Assembly (NCBI GenBank): GCA_016290135.1
Contig: JAEESW010000001.1
Span: 119,565 to 183,564 of the forward strand
Reading direction: 5' to 3'
DNA length: 64,000 nt
Origin: a bacterium
GTDB lineage: Bacteria > UBP6 > UBA1177
Part shown: positions 44,852 through 55,700 of the stretch, piece by piece
Layout: each line of letters opens with the position of its first letter
How positions within the stretch are numbered: position 1 is the stretch's first letter
Notes under the pieces: model-generated
Database searches by the model: none
What the model was told of the DNA's origin: nothing
Seen by the model: the letters and a program-made list of their open reading frames with translations, nothing else
Translations under genes and position numbers: made by a program

Positions 44852-46648
44852 ATGCGTAGATTCTTTTTGGCGGTCGCGATCGTTGCGGTGTTTTTCGCAT
44901 TGTCCGCACAGGACAACAGCAATGATCTGTACCAGCAGTATTTGAACCAGTATAACAACAATCAGCAGCAGCCCGCACCGGCACAGACTGAACCTGCAAA
45001 ACCGGCTGAACCGGCTCCGGCACAGGCTGAACCGGCGAAACCGGCTGAAGAAAAGAAGGAAGAAGCTCAGCAGCCCGCTGAAGAAAAGAAGGAAGAGGCT
45101 CAGCAGCCCGCTGAAGAAAAGAAGGAAGAAGAAGCTCAGCAGCCCGCTGAAGAGAAAAAGGAAGAAGAAGCTCAGCAGCCCGCTGAAGAAAAGAAAGAAG
45201 AGGCGGCGGCGGCTCCTGCAGAAGAGGTCGAGAAGATGGCTCCTTTCGAGAGGAAACCTTTCTTTTCAGTAGATGCTTTCATGGCTCTTTCCAACTCGAT
45301 CTACTCTTTCGGCGGAAACATCATGCCGCACAGCAGTTACAGATTCGGCATAGACAACGCCGTCCTTGATTTCAAAGGCGGAGACCGCATGTTCAACGGC
45401 AGGATCCTTGTCGACCTTGCAAAAGGACTCAAGACCACAAAAGAGATCGAGTTCAACTACGACCACGATGACTCTCTCCCGACCGACGGAACGAATCCGC
45501 ATGAATTCGTCTATGTCGGCGATGCTCCGAACGCTCTCGATGTTCTGAAGGATGTTTCTTTCAGCATGGTCCATCCGTCATTCAGAAACGAAGCCGGCAC
45601 GCTGGGACTCAATGTCAAACTTCAGGCAGGTCTTTTCGGTATGCCGTTCGGGATCGAAAGCGGTTATGACCACGAGATCACCTATGCCAATTCGGCGATC
45701 AAAGAGGAATTCCTCGGCGGCGCATTCAGAGATGTCGGTGTTTCTCTCGGACTCGACCTTCTTCTCGGAAGCAATATGGACCTTGACATGACCCTTTTTG
45801 TTTTCAACGGCAAAAACGCTACGATGCTTGACGGAGAAGACAAATTCAAAGATCCGGCATTCGGTTTCGACATCAGATTCAACTACGAAAGCGATTTCTA
45901 CGCTACGGCCGCTTTCTCGTTCGTTCTCGGAAGTGCTTATGTCGGCTATGACGAAGAGGCTGAAGGCGGTATCTTCCAGACCACGAACGGCACTTACCTT
46001 GATGAAAAGAACAAGATCGAGGAAAATCTCGTTATTAAGGACGATTCGATCGGCAGAAACGACTACGCTGCAAACAAAAAGAACATAATCCTTGCGGTCG
46101 GTGCTGATCTCGGCTACAACATCAACGATGACATCACCGTAGGTTTCAAAGGCGAATTCGCATATTCCAACAGATCGATGTTCAACCCCTACGCAAACGT
46201 TTTCCTTGGCAAAGACTACTACGAGAACGCGCGTTTCATCCGTGACGGGGACGAAGGCGTTATCTGGGGCAAAAGCTCCTACAATCCGTTCGGATTCTTT
46301 GTAATGCCTTACGCACATCTCTACTGGTTCGACATCATGGCGAGATTCTCCTACTACAAACAGCCTTACCTTTACTCCTATCTTGAAGATGCGAAAAACA
46401 CTGTCATGGGTGTCGATTTCGCTCTCATCTACAACTTCTGCGACTACGCCGGTGTTGAATTCGACTACAACTACATCAGAGAATCATACCACTACTTTGA
46501 TCCGGAAGTTGCGCCGGCTGCCCCCGGACACTACTACGCAAACAAATACAATACCCACGTTTTTACGATCGCTCTCACCGGCTGGTTTGATTTCTTGTGG
46601 GAAGGAAAATCCGACAAATCCGAAGAAACTGAAGCGGCAGCTGAATAA
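44852..46648 (+). CDS. porin-like outer-membrane barrel with charged spacer
   Basis: Outer-membrane protein of 598 residues. The signal peptide ends near VFFALSA. A Gln/Asn-rich stretch and then a Pro/Ala/Glu/Lys spacer (about 40-130) include EPAKPAEPAPAQ and five copies of EEKKEEAQQPA. The remaining 460 residues alternate in the manner of a large beta-barrel, with many aromatic strand ends and regularly spaced acidic turns, and a late strand TIALTGWFDFLW. The spacer could cross the periplasm to peptidoglycan. ATG 44852 has GGAGG at the right distance. The barrel is likely, the substrate and family are not known. Confidence 0.72.
   Translation: MRRFFLAVAIVAVFFALSAQDNSNDLYQQYLNQYNNNQQQPAPAQTEPAKPAEPAPAQAEPAKPAEEKKEEAQQPAEEKKEEAQQPAEEKKEEEAQQPAEEKKEEEAQQPAEEKKEEAAAAPAEEVEKMAPFERKPFFSVDAFMALSNSIYSFGGNIMPHSSYRFGIDNAVLDFKGGDRMFNGRILVDLAKGLKTTKEIEFNYDHDDSLPTDGTNPHEFVYVGDAPNALDVLKDVSFSMVHPSFRNEAGTLGLNVKLQAGLFGMPFGIESGYDHEITYANSAIKEEFLGGAFRDVGVSLGLDLLLGSNMDLDMTLFVFNGKNATMLDGEDKFKDPAFGFDIRFNYESDFYATAAFSFVLGSAYVGYDEEAEGGIFQTTNGTYLDEKNKIEENLVIKDDSIGRNDYAANKKNIILAVGADLGYNINDDITVGFKGEFAYSNRSMFNPYANVFLGKDYYENARFIRDGDEGVIWGKSSYNPFGFFVMPYAHLYWFDIMARFSYYKQPYLYSYLEDAKNTVMGVDFALIYNFCDYAGVEFDYNYIRESYHYFDPEVAPAAPGHYYANKYNTHVFTIALTGWFDFLWEGKSDKSEETEAAAE
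45049..45210 (+). repeat. 33-36-bp repeats encoding EEKKEEAQQPA
   Basis: About five near-identical in-frame units, some with one extra Glu codon, encode a charged, proline-punctuated spacer between signal peptide and barrel. Copy-number change would lengthen or shorten the spacer. Confidence 0.85.
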
Positions 46649-46767
46649 TCCCTTTTAAATTCCGTTTTAAATCTCAAAAATCTCAGAAAAGTTGCCATTT
46701 TTGCCTTTTTTTGTATTGTAATCGCGCGTTTTTTATCAGATGATGGTTTTTATCATAGGAGTCAGAG

Positions 46768-49700
46768 ATGAAGAGAGTTTATGCTGTCTTAATGTTTTTT
46801 GCGATGTTTTTCATGCTTTCCTGCGGCGGCGGCAGTGACAGCAAAGGCAAAAAACAGGGCGAACTTTACGGCGCATGCTATCCGAACAAAACCTGCAACG
46901 AAGGTCTTGTCTGCGACGAAGAGAACGATGTTTGTCTTCCCGGAGACGATTCCGACATTTCGGATACCGCTGTAACGGATGGCGACACCACGGAACCCGA
47001 GCCGGCAGATGACACCGACACGGAAAAACCTGAACCGGCTGATGATGATACGGACACAGACACTTCATCCGACACGACTCCTGACAATGATACAGACACG
47101 GACACAAGTGACACGATTCCCGATCAGGACACTGACACCGATACAAGTGACACTGCTCCGGACCAGGATACCGATACCGGCGACACCGAGCCTCTGGAAG
47201 GCACTGAAAACCGCACGATTTCAGGTTCGTACCAGATCGGAAGTGAAGTTTCAGGAATAGAAGCAGCCCTTTATGAATGCGGCAAAACTGAAAAACTAGC
47301 TTCGGCCAACACAAATGCAAAAGGCGCTTTCAGTTTCAAGGCCGATATCTCTTCAGACAAAACATACTGTGTTAAGGCGAACGGTTTCGCGAGCTGCTTC
47401 AAAGGTTTGAAAGACCATACGGCGAATATTTCAGAAATCACGAACGCAGTTTTTCTGCTTGACCAGAACTGCTCTGACTTGAGAAACAGCGAAACAAAAA
47501 TCAGAAAATACGCAAAACTGGGAACGGGCGAATGGCTGGGAGAGCTCGATTATTCGAAACTTTCCGGCATCAAAGAAGGACTTAAGCTTCTTTCAAACTA
47601 TCTCAAGACGACAAACAGCAAGACACTTTCCGAAAAAATAGCGGAAGATTCAAAGAAAGAAACTCCGGAATTTGCGAAATTCTTCAACGGTTTCAGAGTT
47701 TCAGTTGATAAAAATGAAATCATCATCGGCGAAACATCCGACAGCAACGCAAATTTCAATGTCGAAGGCGGCAGCACGAAAGTCGCTCCCGGCTTCAAGA
47801 TCACATGGACTTTGAAAAATAAAACCGCCGATGCGGCAAATTACACTTTCACGACGACAGTTCCCGGCGAATACACAGCACGAGCAAAGCTTGCTGCAGG
47901 AAGCGACACGCTTTCGAATGATTCCGCGACAGTTCTTTTCCTTCAGAGGAAGAGCGGCGGCACGGTTTATGTAAGTGACACGTCGAAGAATATTTCGTTC
48001 AGGATAGATGACGGTATTTACGGCGTAATTCCCAAGGGGACAGTCGTCAAAAAGAACGGAACAAAAATAAATTCGATAAGTTACGATATCCTCTCGTCCG
48101 GCGGAAACCAGGTCTCGAGGCTTAAGTTCAAGCCCGAGGGAGCAGTTTTCGAGGGAGACACGATGTATTTCGTCCACGAACTCGGCACAGTTTTCGGCGG
48201 CGCCCCGATCATGCTCTCGGCAACGAGAACGAATGCAGACGGTTCAATCGATGTCCTCAATTCGGCTGCAGGCGATCCGATTATGATGGCTGCTGCAGGC
48301 GATCCGATTATGACAACAGCCGCTGGAGACCCGATCATGTCGGCAGCAGCAGGGGATCCGATAATGACGAGCGCTGCGGGCGATCCGATAATGACGAGTG
48401 CTGCAGGAGACCCGATCATGTCGGCAGCTGCAGGAGACCCGATAATGACGAGTGCTGCAGGCGATCCGATCATGGCAAATGCAGCAGGTGACCCGATAAT
48501 GATGGGAACAAGTTCGAGTGCGATGATTTCGCAGACCGGCCACTATTCGACATTCACGGTCGAAGCGGCATCGCTTCCGGTTTCTCTTGATATGCTGGTT
48601 GCAAGATGGTGCGACATGGGCTCATTCCTTCACCTGACTTCGCCGATAGAACTCATTGTTAAGGCAGTCGATCAGAACAAGCCTGACGGCGAAGAGAAGA
48701 CTGATCTTCTTTCATACCTTGACTGCGAGCATTTCGCGGACCTCGGAAACGACCTTTACGAGCTTGTCAACAGGCCGGTCGGCTTCCAGCGCAACCTCAA
48801 CCTGATCGAAAATATTTTCTTTGCTACGGAATTCTACGGCCGTCTTCTTTTAAAGCAGGAAAACGCGGGTTCGTCGGCTTATGTCGCGGTTCGAAACGGT
48901 CTTGAATTGCGTAGCGCGATCGCGTCTCTCTACACGGCGACGACTTCCTACAACAGAAGCGCGGGAGTTTCGGAACTTTTTGATTCCTCCATGGTTCCTC
49001 TGACCTACAGCGGCGTAACTCCTGAAGACTACACGGCTCAGGCCAAAGCTGCGATCATAGGCAATTCCGGCGCAAGTGACAAATACATTGCGACGAAGAA
49101 AGAGATGATGATTTTCGCGAACTACATCACGACTTCATCAAAAGGGCCGGATTTCAGCGGCGTCACGACGATTCTCACTCCCGATCAGCTTGTCTGCGCA
49201 TGGTTCAACCCGGAGATCCAGGCTTCTAACTGCAGCAAGGTCTACACTTTGAACGAGACCGGACACGTAACTTTGGGCGGAACGGAAGTTTCTGTCGCCG
49301 AGGCGAACGCTATATTTACGAAATACTTCATGCCTTTTAACAGCAGACTTGGCGAAGAAGAGAAACTCAACCTCTTCAGAACATTCTATCTCGCACTCAG
49401 ATATGCCGGAACGATGTTCTATAACGGCAGCGACATGACAGAGTTTTATAACATCATGCTTCATACGATATACCTCGTTTTCGACGGCATCAACAGAAAC
49501 GCTAACGCAGTCAGCATAGTAGATACTTTCGACGCATCTGCCCACACGGTTTCAGTTCTTGACGGCAATGAAATGGTAACAAGACCTTACCTCACGAAGC
49601 TGAGCGCGCTTACCGACAAAATATCACTTAAAGTCGCATCCGAAAGCGCAAATGTCGAAAAAGTTCTCGTCAGCATTGAAGGATATGAGTTCGAGAAAGT

Positions 49701-52700
49701 TCAGGAAAATACGAGAACTTACTACAGACCTGTTGTACCGGTCAGTCTGAAGGAAAAATCGATAGTTCTCACTCCAGGCACGCTCAATAACGGCGAAACA
49801 GCCCTTAAGACCCTGCTCGGAAGCGAGGATGTTGATTCTCTCGGCAACATCACAGGCAAAATGACGATTGTCGCTACTTCGAAAATCGCGAACAAAACCT
49901 ATTCGACACAGAAAACCTACGATTTCTTTGTCAACGACGACAGCGCTGGCGTCAACTCGAAGCCTGTTCCTGCAAATATCCAGGTTTATCTCAACGATTC
50001 TACAGGCCACGCGATCGCCGCAAACGCAAATCCGGCGATAATCCTGAATCCGGGCAACAAGGTTTACTATCCTGTTGACGGTGTCGTCAGCATCACCGAT
50101 CTTGCACCTGCGGCTTACACTGTTGACGCATTTGCTGACGGCTACTATGCGAAAAATGTCAGTGTCAATGTTCCTGAAGGCGCTACGTTCAGCGTTGAGA
50201 TCAGGCTTGACGAAGAGCTTACGAGCACTGCTGATGCAAACCTTGAACTTTCAGTAAAAATCGACACGGCAAAGCATCCGTCAAAGGTCTACATCCAGAT
50301 CTACAACGACGACATGGATCTCGTTGCGAACGAAACCGCGAAATTCGATACCGGTACGAACACTTACGAAACACTGAATATCGAGATTCCTTCGGGCAGA
50401 TACACGCTTCTTGCGGTAGGCGAGGATATGTACAACTATCTTGAAGCGATAACGCTTTATCCGGGTGACAACGAAAAGGAAATCAAGGTCGTCGCAAAGA
50501 ATGCATGCGGAAACGGCATAGTCGATTCTGCGGAAGAGTGCGAACCTTCTGTTGAAGGAACGGCTCTCACTGTTCTCTGCGGCACGATCTATCCTGCTTC
50601 GACTTATCCTGAAAAAGAGGCGGCCTGCAACTCGGATACATGCACGTTCAACAAGAGTGAATGCGGCAAGGCGGCGCTTTGCGGAGACGGAATCCTTGAC
50701 GAAGGCGAAGGCTGCGACGGCGGCTCAAAGGCATGTGCTGAAATAGCAGGTTTCGGCAATTCAAGAGGAACGGCACCGTGTAAAAACGACGACTGCTCTG
50801 GTTATATCACGGCAGGATACTGCACAAGAACAACTGAAAGCTGCGGAACGCTTCCTGCAAACGCGCAGTGGAATGACGGCGAGGGTACATTTGCGCAGAC
50901 TTATGACGGAGCAGACTGGGCTCCTGCTGCAAAAGCGGCAAAATACGGTCTTACATTGGAAGAGTGCACCTATTCCTGCAAAAAAGGCTCGGTATGGGAC
51001 AGCGCTTCCAGCAGCTGCGTACTCTATCCGCTTTCGCTCGCACTTGTCTGCACGGGGGCAAACGGCTGCTTCGATACAGAAAGCGATGCCGAATGTCCGG
51101 CTTACGGAGAAGCTCTTTTCGGCCAGGACGCACAGTATGCGGCGACCGGTTTCTGCATGGAGCACACTCTTGCTAAGGAAGGAAGCGGCGAAAATGCCGT
51201 TGTCAGAGATGCTTACACTCACTACGAGTGGCAGGCTTCTGCAAGTGATGCAATGAGCTGGGACAGTGCAAACGAATACTGCTCGAGACTCAACGACAAC
51301 GGCAGCGACCACACCGCGGCGCAGTGGAGAATCCCGAGCCCGGCTGAACTTCTCACGATTATAGATTCAGGAACGGCAAGTCCTGCTCTCGGCGATATTT
51401 TCACGACTCCGGAATACAGTTTCTGGGCTGCAGAGGACGCAAAAAATGGAGACAACGCATGGAAAGCTGATGAAAACGGCGCGCTGACAAGCGTTTCGAA
51501 AGCTGAAAACGCAGGCGTTGTATGCATCAGATATCAGAGCAACTACACTCCGTCAGGCAGACGCTTCACCGATGAAAACGAGACTGTAAAAGACAGTGAA
51601 AGCGGCTTAATGTGGCAGAAGCAGCCTGTATCGTCAAGCACGTGGAAAGAGGCTCTTGAATACTGTTTCAATGTTTCGAGTGCCGATAAATTCGACTGGA
51701 GGCTTCCGAACAGAAACGAGCTTGCATCCCTTGTAAACTACGAAAAGACAAACGGCGCACTCAGTGACTTCCCGGCAATGGCGGCGAAAGGCTTCTGGAC
51801 TTCGACATCCGATGTCTCCTCTGCTGCAAAGGCATGGACAGTCGATTTTGCAGACGGAAGCATAGCTTCTGCAGACAAAGCTGACACGAAATATGTCATC
51901 TGTGTAAGGAACGACGAGCCCTGCTTCGGAGACGAATGCCCCGACGCATGCGGCTTTAACCCGTGCAAAGAGATGCCGAATTCAACCGGACTCTGCACAG
52001 CAAACGGATACGACTTTACCTGCGGCTGCAAGTCGGGCTTCAACTGGAACCACGCTAACTGCCTTCTTGACACGACAAGATATATCGCATGCGATGGTCT
52101 GCCCGAAAACGCAGTCTGGAACACCGTTTTCGGTATCAGCCAGAGCTACAACGGCGAAAACTGGTATCCGAGCAATGTCGGAACTTTCAACAAGATCCCG
52201 AGCACGACGGAATGCCGCTTCGTCTGCGCAACAAACTACAAATGGGATGCGGACGAGGAAAAATGTCTTCCGGTTTCCAGAATGACTCAGTGCTCCGAAA
52301 AGAAACCTTACTCCGACTGGAACGTAGTTTCCAAGATCTCTCAGACATGGGACGGCGAGAAGTGGGAACCTTCGTCAGAATCGGAATACAACGAAGAGGC
52401 AAGTGAAGAAGAGTGCCGCTTCATCTGCAAGGAACACTACAACTGGGATGCGGAAAACAATCTCTGCGATCCTGAGAGACAGCCGGCTGCATGCATCGGA
52501 CTTCCGGCAAACGCACACTGGTGGAACGAATCAGCGGCGATCACGCAGACCTGGACAAACGGCGGCTGGGCACCTTCGGCAACGGGATCTCACAGCACCG
52601 ACGCGGAAGAGAACAAGTGCTACTTCACCTGTGACACCAACTATGAGTGGAACGACACATCCTGCGTTGCAAAGACTCAGACTGCAAGCTGTGTCACCAC

Positions 52701-55700
52701 GACCGACAATTCGGAGTGGACCGGCGGTTATTCAAGCATAACGCAGACCTGGAACGGCTCGGAGTGGTTCCCGAGTGAAGTAGGAACCTACAACACCGAT
52801 AAAAATCCGGCTTACTGCCGCTTCAAATGCAAGGAAAACTATAACTGGAACGGTGCGAACTGCGAACCTGCGACACAGATCGCAACATGCACGGGACTTC
52901 CGGAACACGCGGCGTGGAACAAGGTCTCCAGCATAACGCAGACATTCACGAACGGAAGCTGGTCTCCGTCGAATGTCGGAACTTTCGGCAACGAAACGGC
53001 AACCGAGTGCCACTTCAAGTGCAATGACAACTATAACTACGACAACGGAACAGGAAAATGTCTCGCAGGAACTCAGACTGCAACCTGCATCGGACTTCCT
53101 TCGAACGCTCAGTGGATCAATTCGACCGTAACGCAGAGCTGGAGCGACAGCCTCGGCTGGACACCGGCAGCTACCGGCCACCACAAGTCGGTATCAACTG
53201 ACGGATGCAGTTTCGAGTGCGAAACCGATCATTACATCTGGGATTCCGGCACATCGACCTGCGTCGGTAAAACGATCACGAACCAGAACTGCACCGGAAA
53301 GCCGGGAAGCGCAGTCTGGAACACGGTTTCAAAGATTTCTCAGACATGGAGCGGCTCGGCTTGGCTTCCCGGTCTTGCGGCAACCTACAACGAGAATCCT
53401 GCAGCAGACGAATGCCGTTTCAAATGTCCGGCAAACTATGAGTGGAACGGTTCTGACTGCATAGCTAGGACCCAGATTGTAAGCTGCGGAACACTTCCTG
53501 CAAATGCTGCATGGAACACCGTTTCGCAGATAAAGCAGACATGGAACGGCTCCAATGAAAAGTGGGAACCCGTTGTAAATCTTGTTCACAACGATGTTTC
53601 AAGCGAAACAGAATGCCGCTACACCTGCAAAGAGAACTATGAATGGAAAAATTCGGCATGTGTTGCAAAGAAGCAGACTGTTGCATGCACGGGACTTCCT
53701 GCAAACGCAGTCTGGAACAGTTCTACTGTCGTTCAGGAATGGAACGGCACGGCATGGACTCCCGAGACGACAGGAATCCACACGACCGGCAGCGCAACTG
53801 ATAAATGCTACTTCAAGTGCATTGACGAAGGAACGAAATTCGACTGGGATACTACGACCAGCACATGTAAAGGTCACACCAAACCCAGTGGATGCGACAA
53901 CGAATCGCTTCCTGCGAACGCTTCGTGGTGGAACGCAAATATCAACCAGACATGGAACGGAACGGAGTGGCTTCCGACAACGACGGGCAGTTTCAGCAAC
54001 AGTGCTGTCGATAACCAGTGCCGCTTCAAATGCAACAGCCACTACAATTGGAACGGTGCGACATGTGAAGCTGAAACAAGGATTTCACCTTGCGGAACAC
54101 TTCCTTCAAATGCGCAGTGGAACACCGCTTCAAGCATAGAACAGCACTGGGATGAAAGCGTTTCCGGATTTGTTCCGACTCTCACTCCGCAGTACGGCAC
54201 CGAGGCTACGACAGCTTACTGCTGCTACAAATGCCAAGAAAATTACAGATGGAACGGTTCAGAGTGCGTTGCTGCGACAAGACAAAGAGAGTGCGAAGGA
54301 CTTCCTGCAAATGCAGTATGGAGAACGAGTTCTTCCGCAACAGGAACTTCATTCAGTATAACTCAGGAATGGAGCGGTGAGGAATGGCTTCCACTGCTTT
54401 CAGGAACTCACGGCTCGTATCTTGCCGGTCAGTGCCGCTTTACATGTATTGATGAAGGCAACAAATTCAAATGGGAAAACAATGCATGCGTTCCGAATAC
54501 TAAAACAGACCAGGCATGTGAAGGACTTCCGGAAAATGCAGAATGGACCGGCGGATTTACAAAAATATCGCAGACTTGGAACAGCACTATCAACAGTTTC
54601 GAGCCGAGCACTGTCGGAACATACAGCACCGAAGCTGATTCAGCTTACTGCCGTTTCCAATGCAAGGAACACTATATCTGGAGTGCAGAGGAAGGTGATG
54701 AAGGCGACGACGGCGACTGCGTAGCCGAAACAAGAGTTGTCGACTGCGACGAAGATGCTCTTCCTGACAATGCGCTTTGGAACTATGCTCCCTACATCAC
54801 ACAGACTTGGGACGGTAATGACTGGACACCGGGACTTACACCTGAATACAGTATCACCGGAAGCGAAAACAAGTGCAGATATACCTGCGATGACGGTTAT
54901 TACTATTTAGACGGTCAGTGTGTAACGAATCCATGCAGTTCAAACCAGTGCCGTTCAACTATTACAACTTTTTCATCAGGTACTTGTAACACGCAACCGG
55001 ATTCATTCCCGCTTTCTTACGCTTGTGTATGCAGCAACGGTTTCTACTGGCACGGCAAAACAGGCTGCAGATCCAATAAACCGACGAATTTCTGCACCGG
55101 AGCTTCCAGATGTTACGGATACGGATCCGAGATCGACTGTCCTTCTGAGGGAGAAGCTTTTTACGGTCAGGATGCTCAGTATGCAGAAAAGGGCTTCTGT
55201 GCACCGAAGAGTTTCACTGTTGCGGGAACGACAGAACAGCCGGTAATAAATGACAAAAATACAGGGCTAGGATGGCAGAAATCGATAAGAACCGTGGCAG
55301 CTACCTGGAGCGATGCCTACAATTATTGCAACAACCTGAATTACGGCGGTTATTCAGACTGGAGAATGCCTACCGTCAAAGAATTGGATACCATATTGGA
55401 TCTCGGCAGACGCAACAGTGCCGATCCTAATTATTTTTCTAACACAACCTATTCTTATTGGTGGGTAAATAATAAAAATGAAACTGCTGACAAGTTATGG
55501 TATGTATATCAAACTTCAATTAAATACTGGCCTACAAGTTATGCAACGAACACAAGTTATAAATATTATGTCCGCTGTGTCCGTGGAACGGAACTGACTG
55601 AACCTACATCTGAATCTTTCAGCAGTGATACCACTGGAGTCGTTAAAGACACCGATACGGGGCTTTACTGGAGCACTCCCGGCGACAGCAGAGTCAACTG

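Noticed and set aside
48259..48501. 27-bp repeats considered as CRISPR or regulatory iterons
   Set aside because: There are no unique spacers and the repeats code for a conserved peptide within the giant gene.
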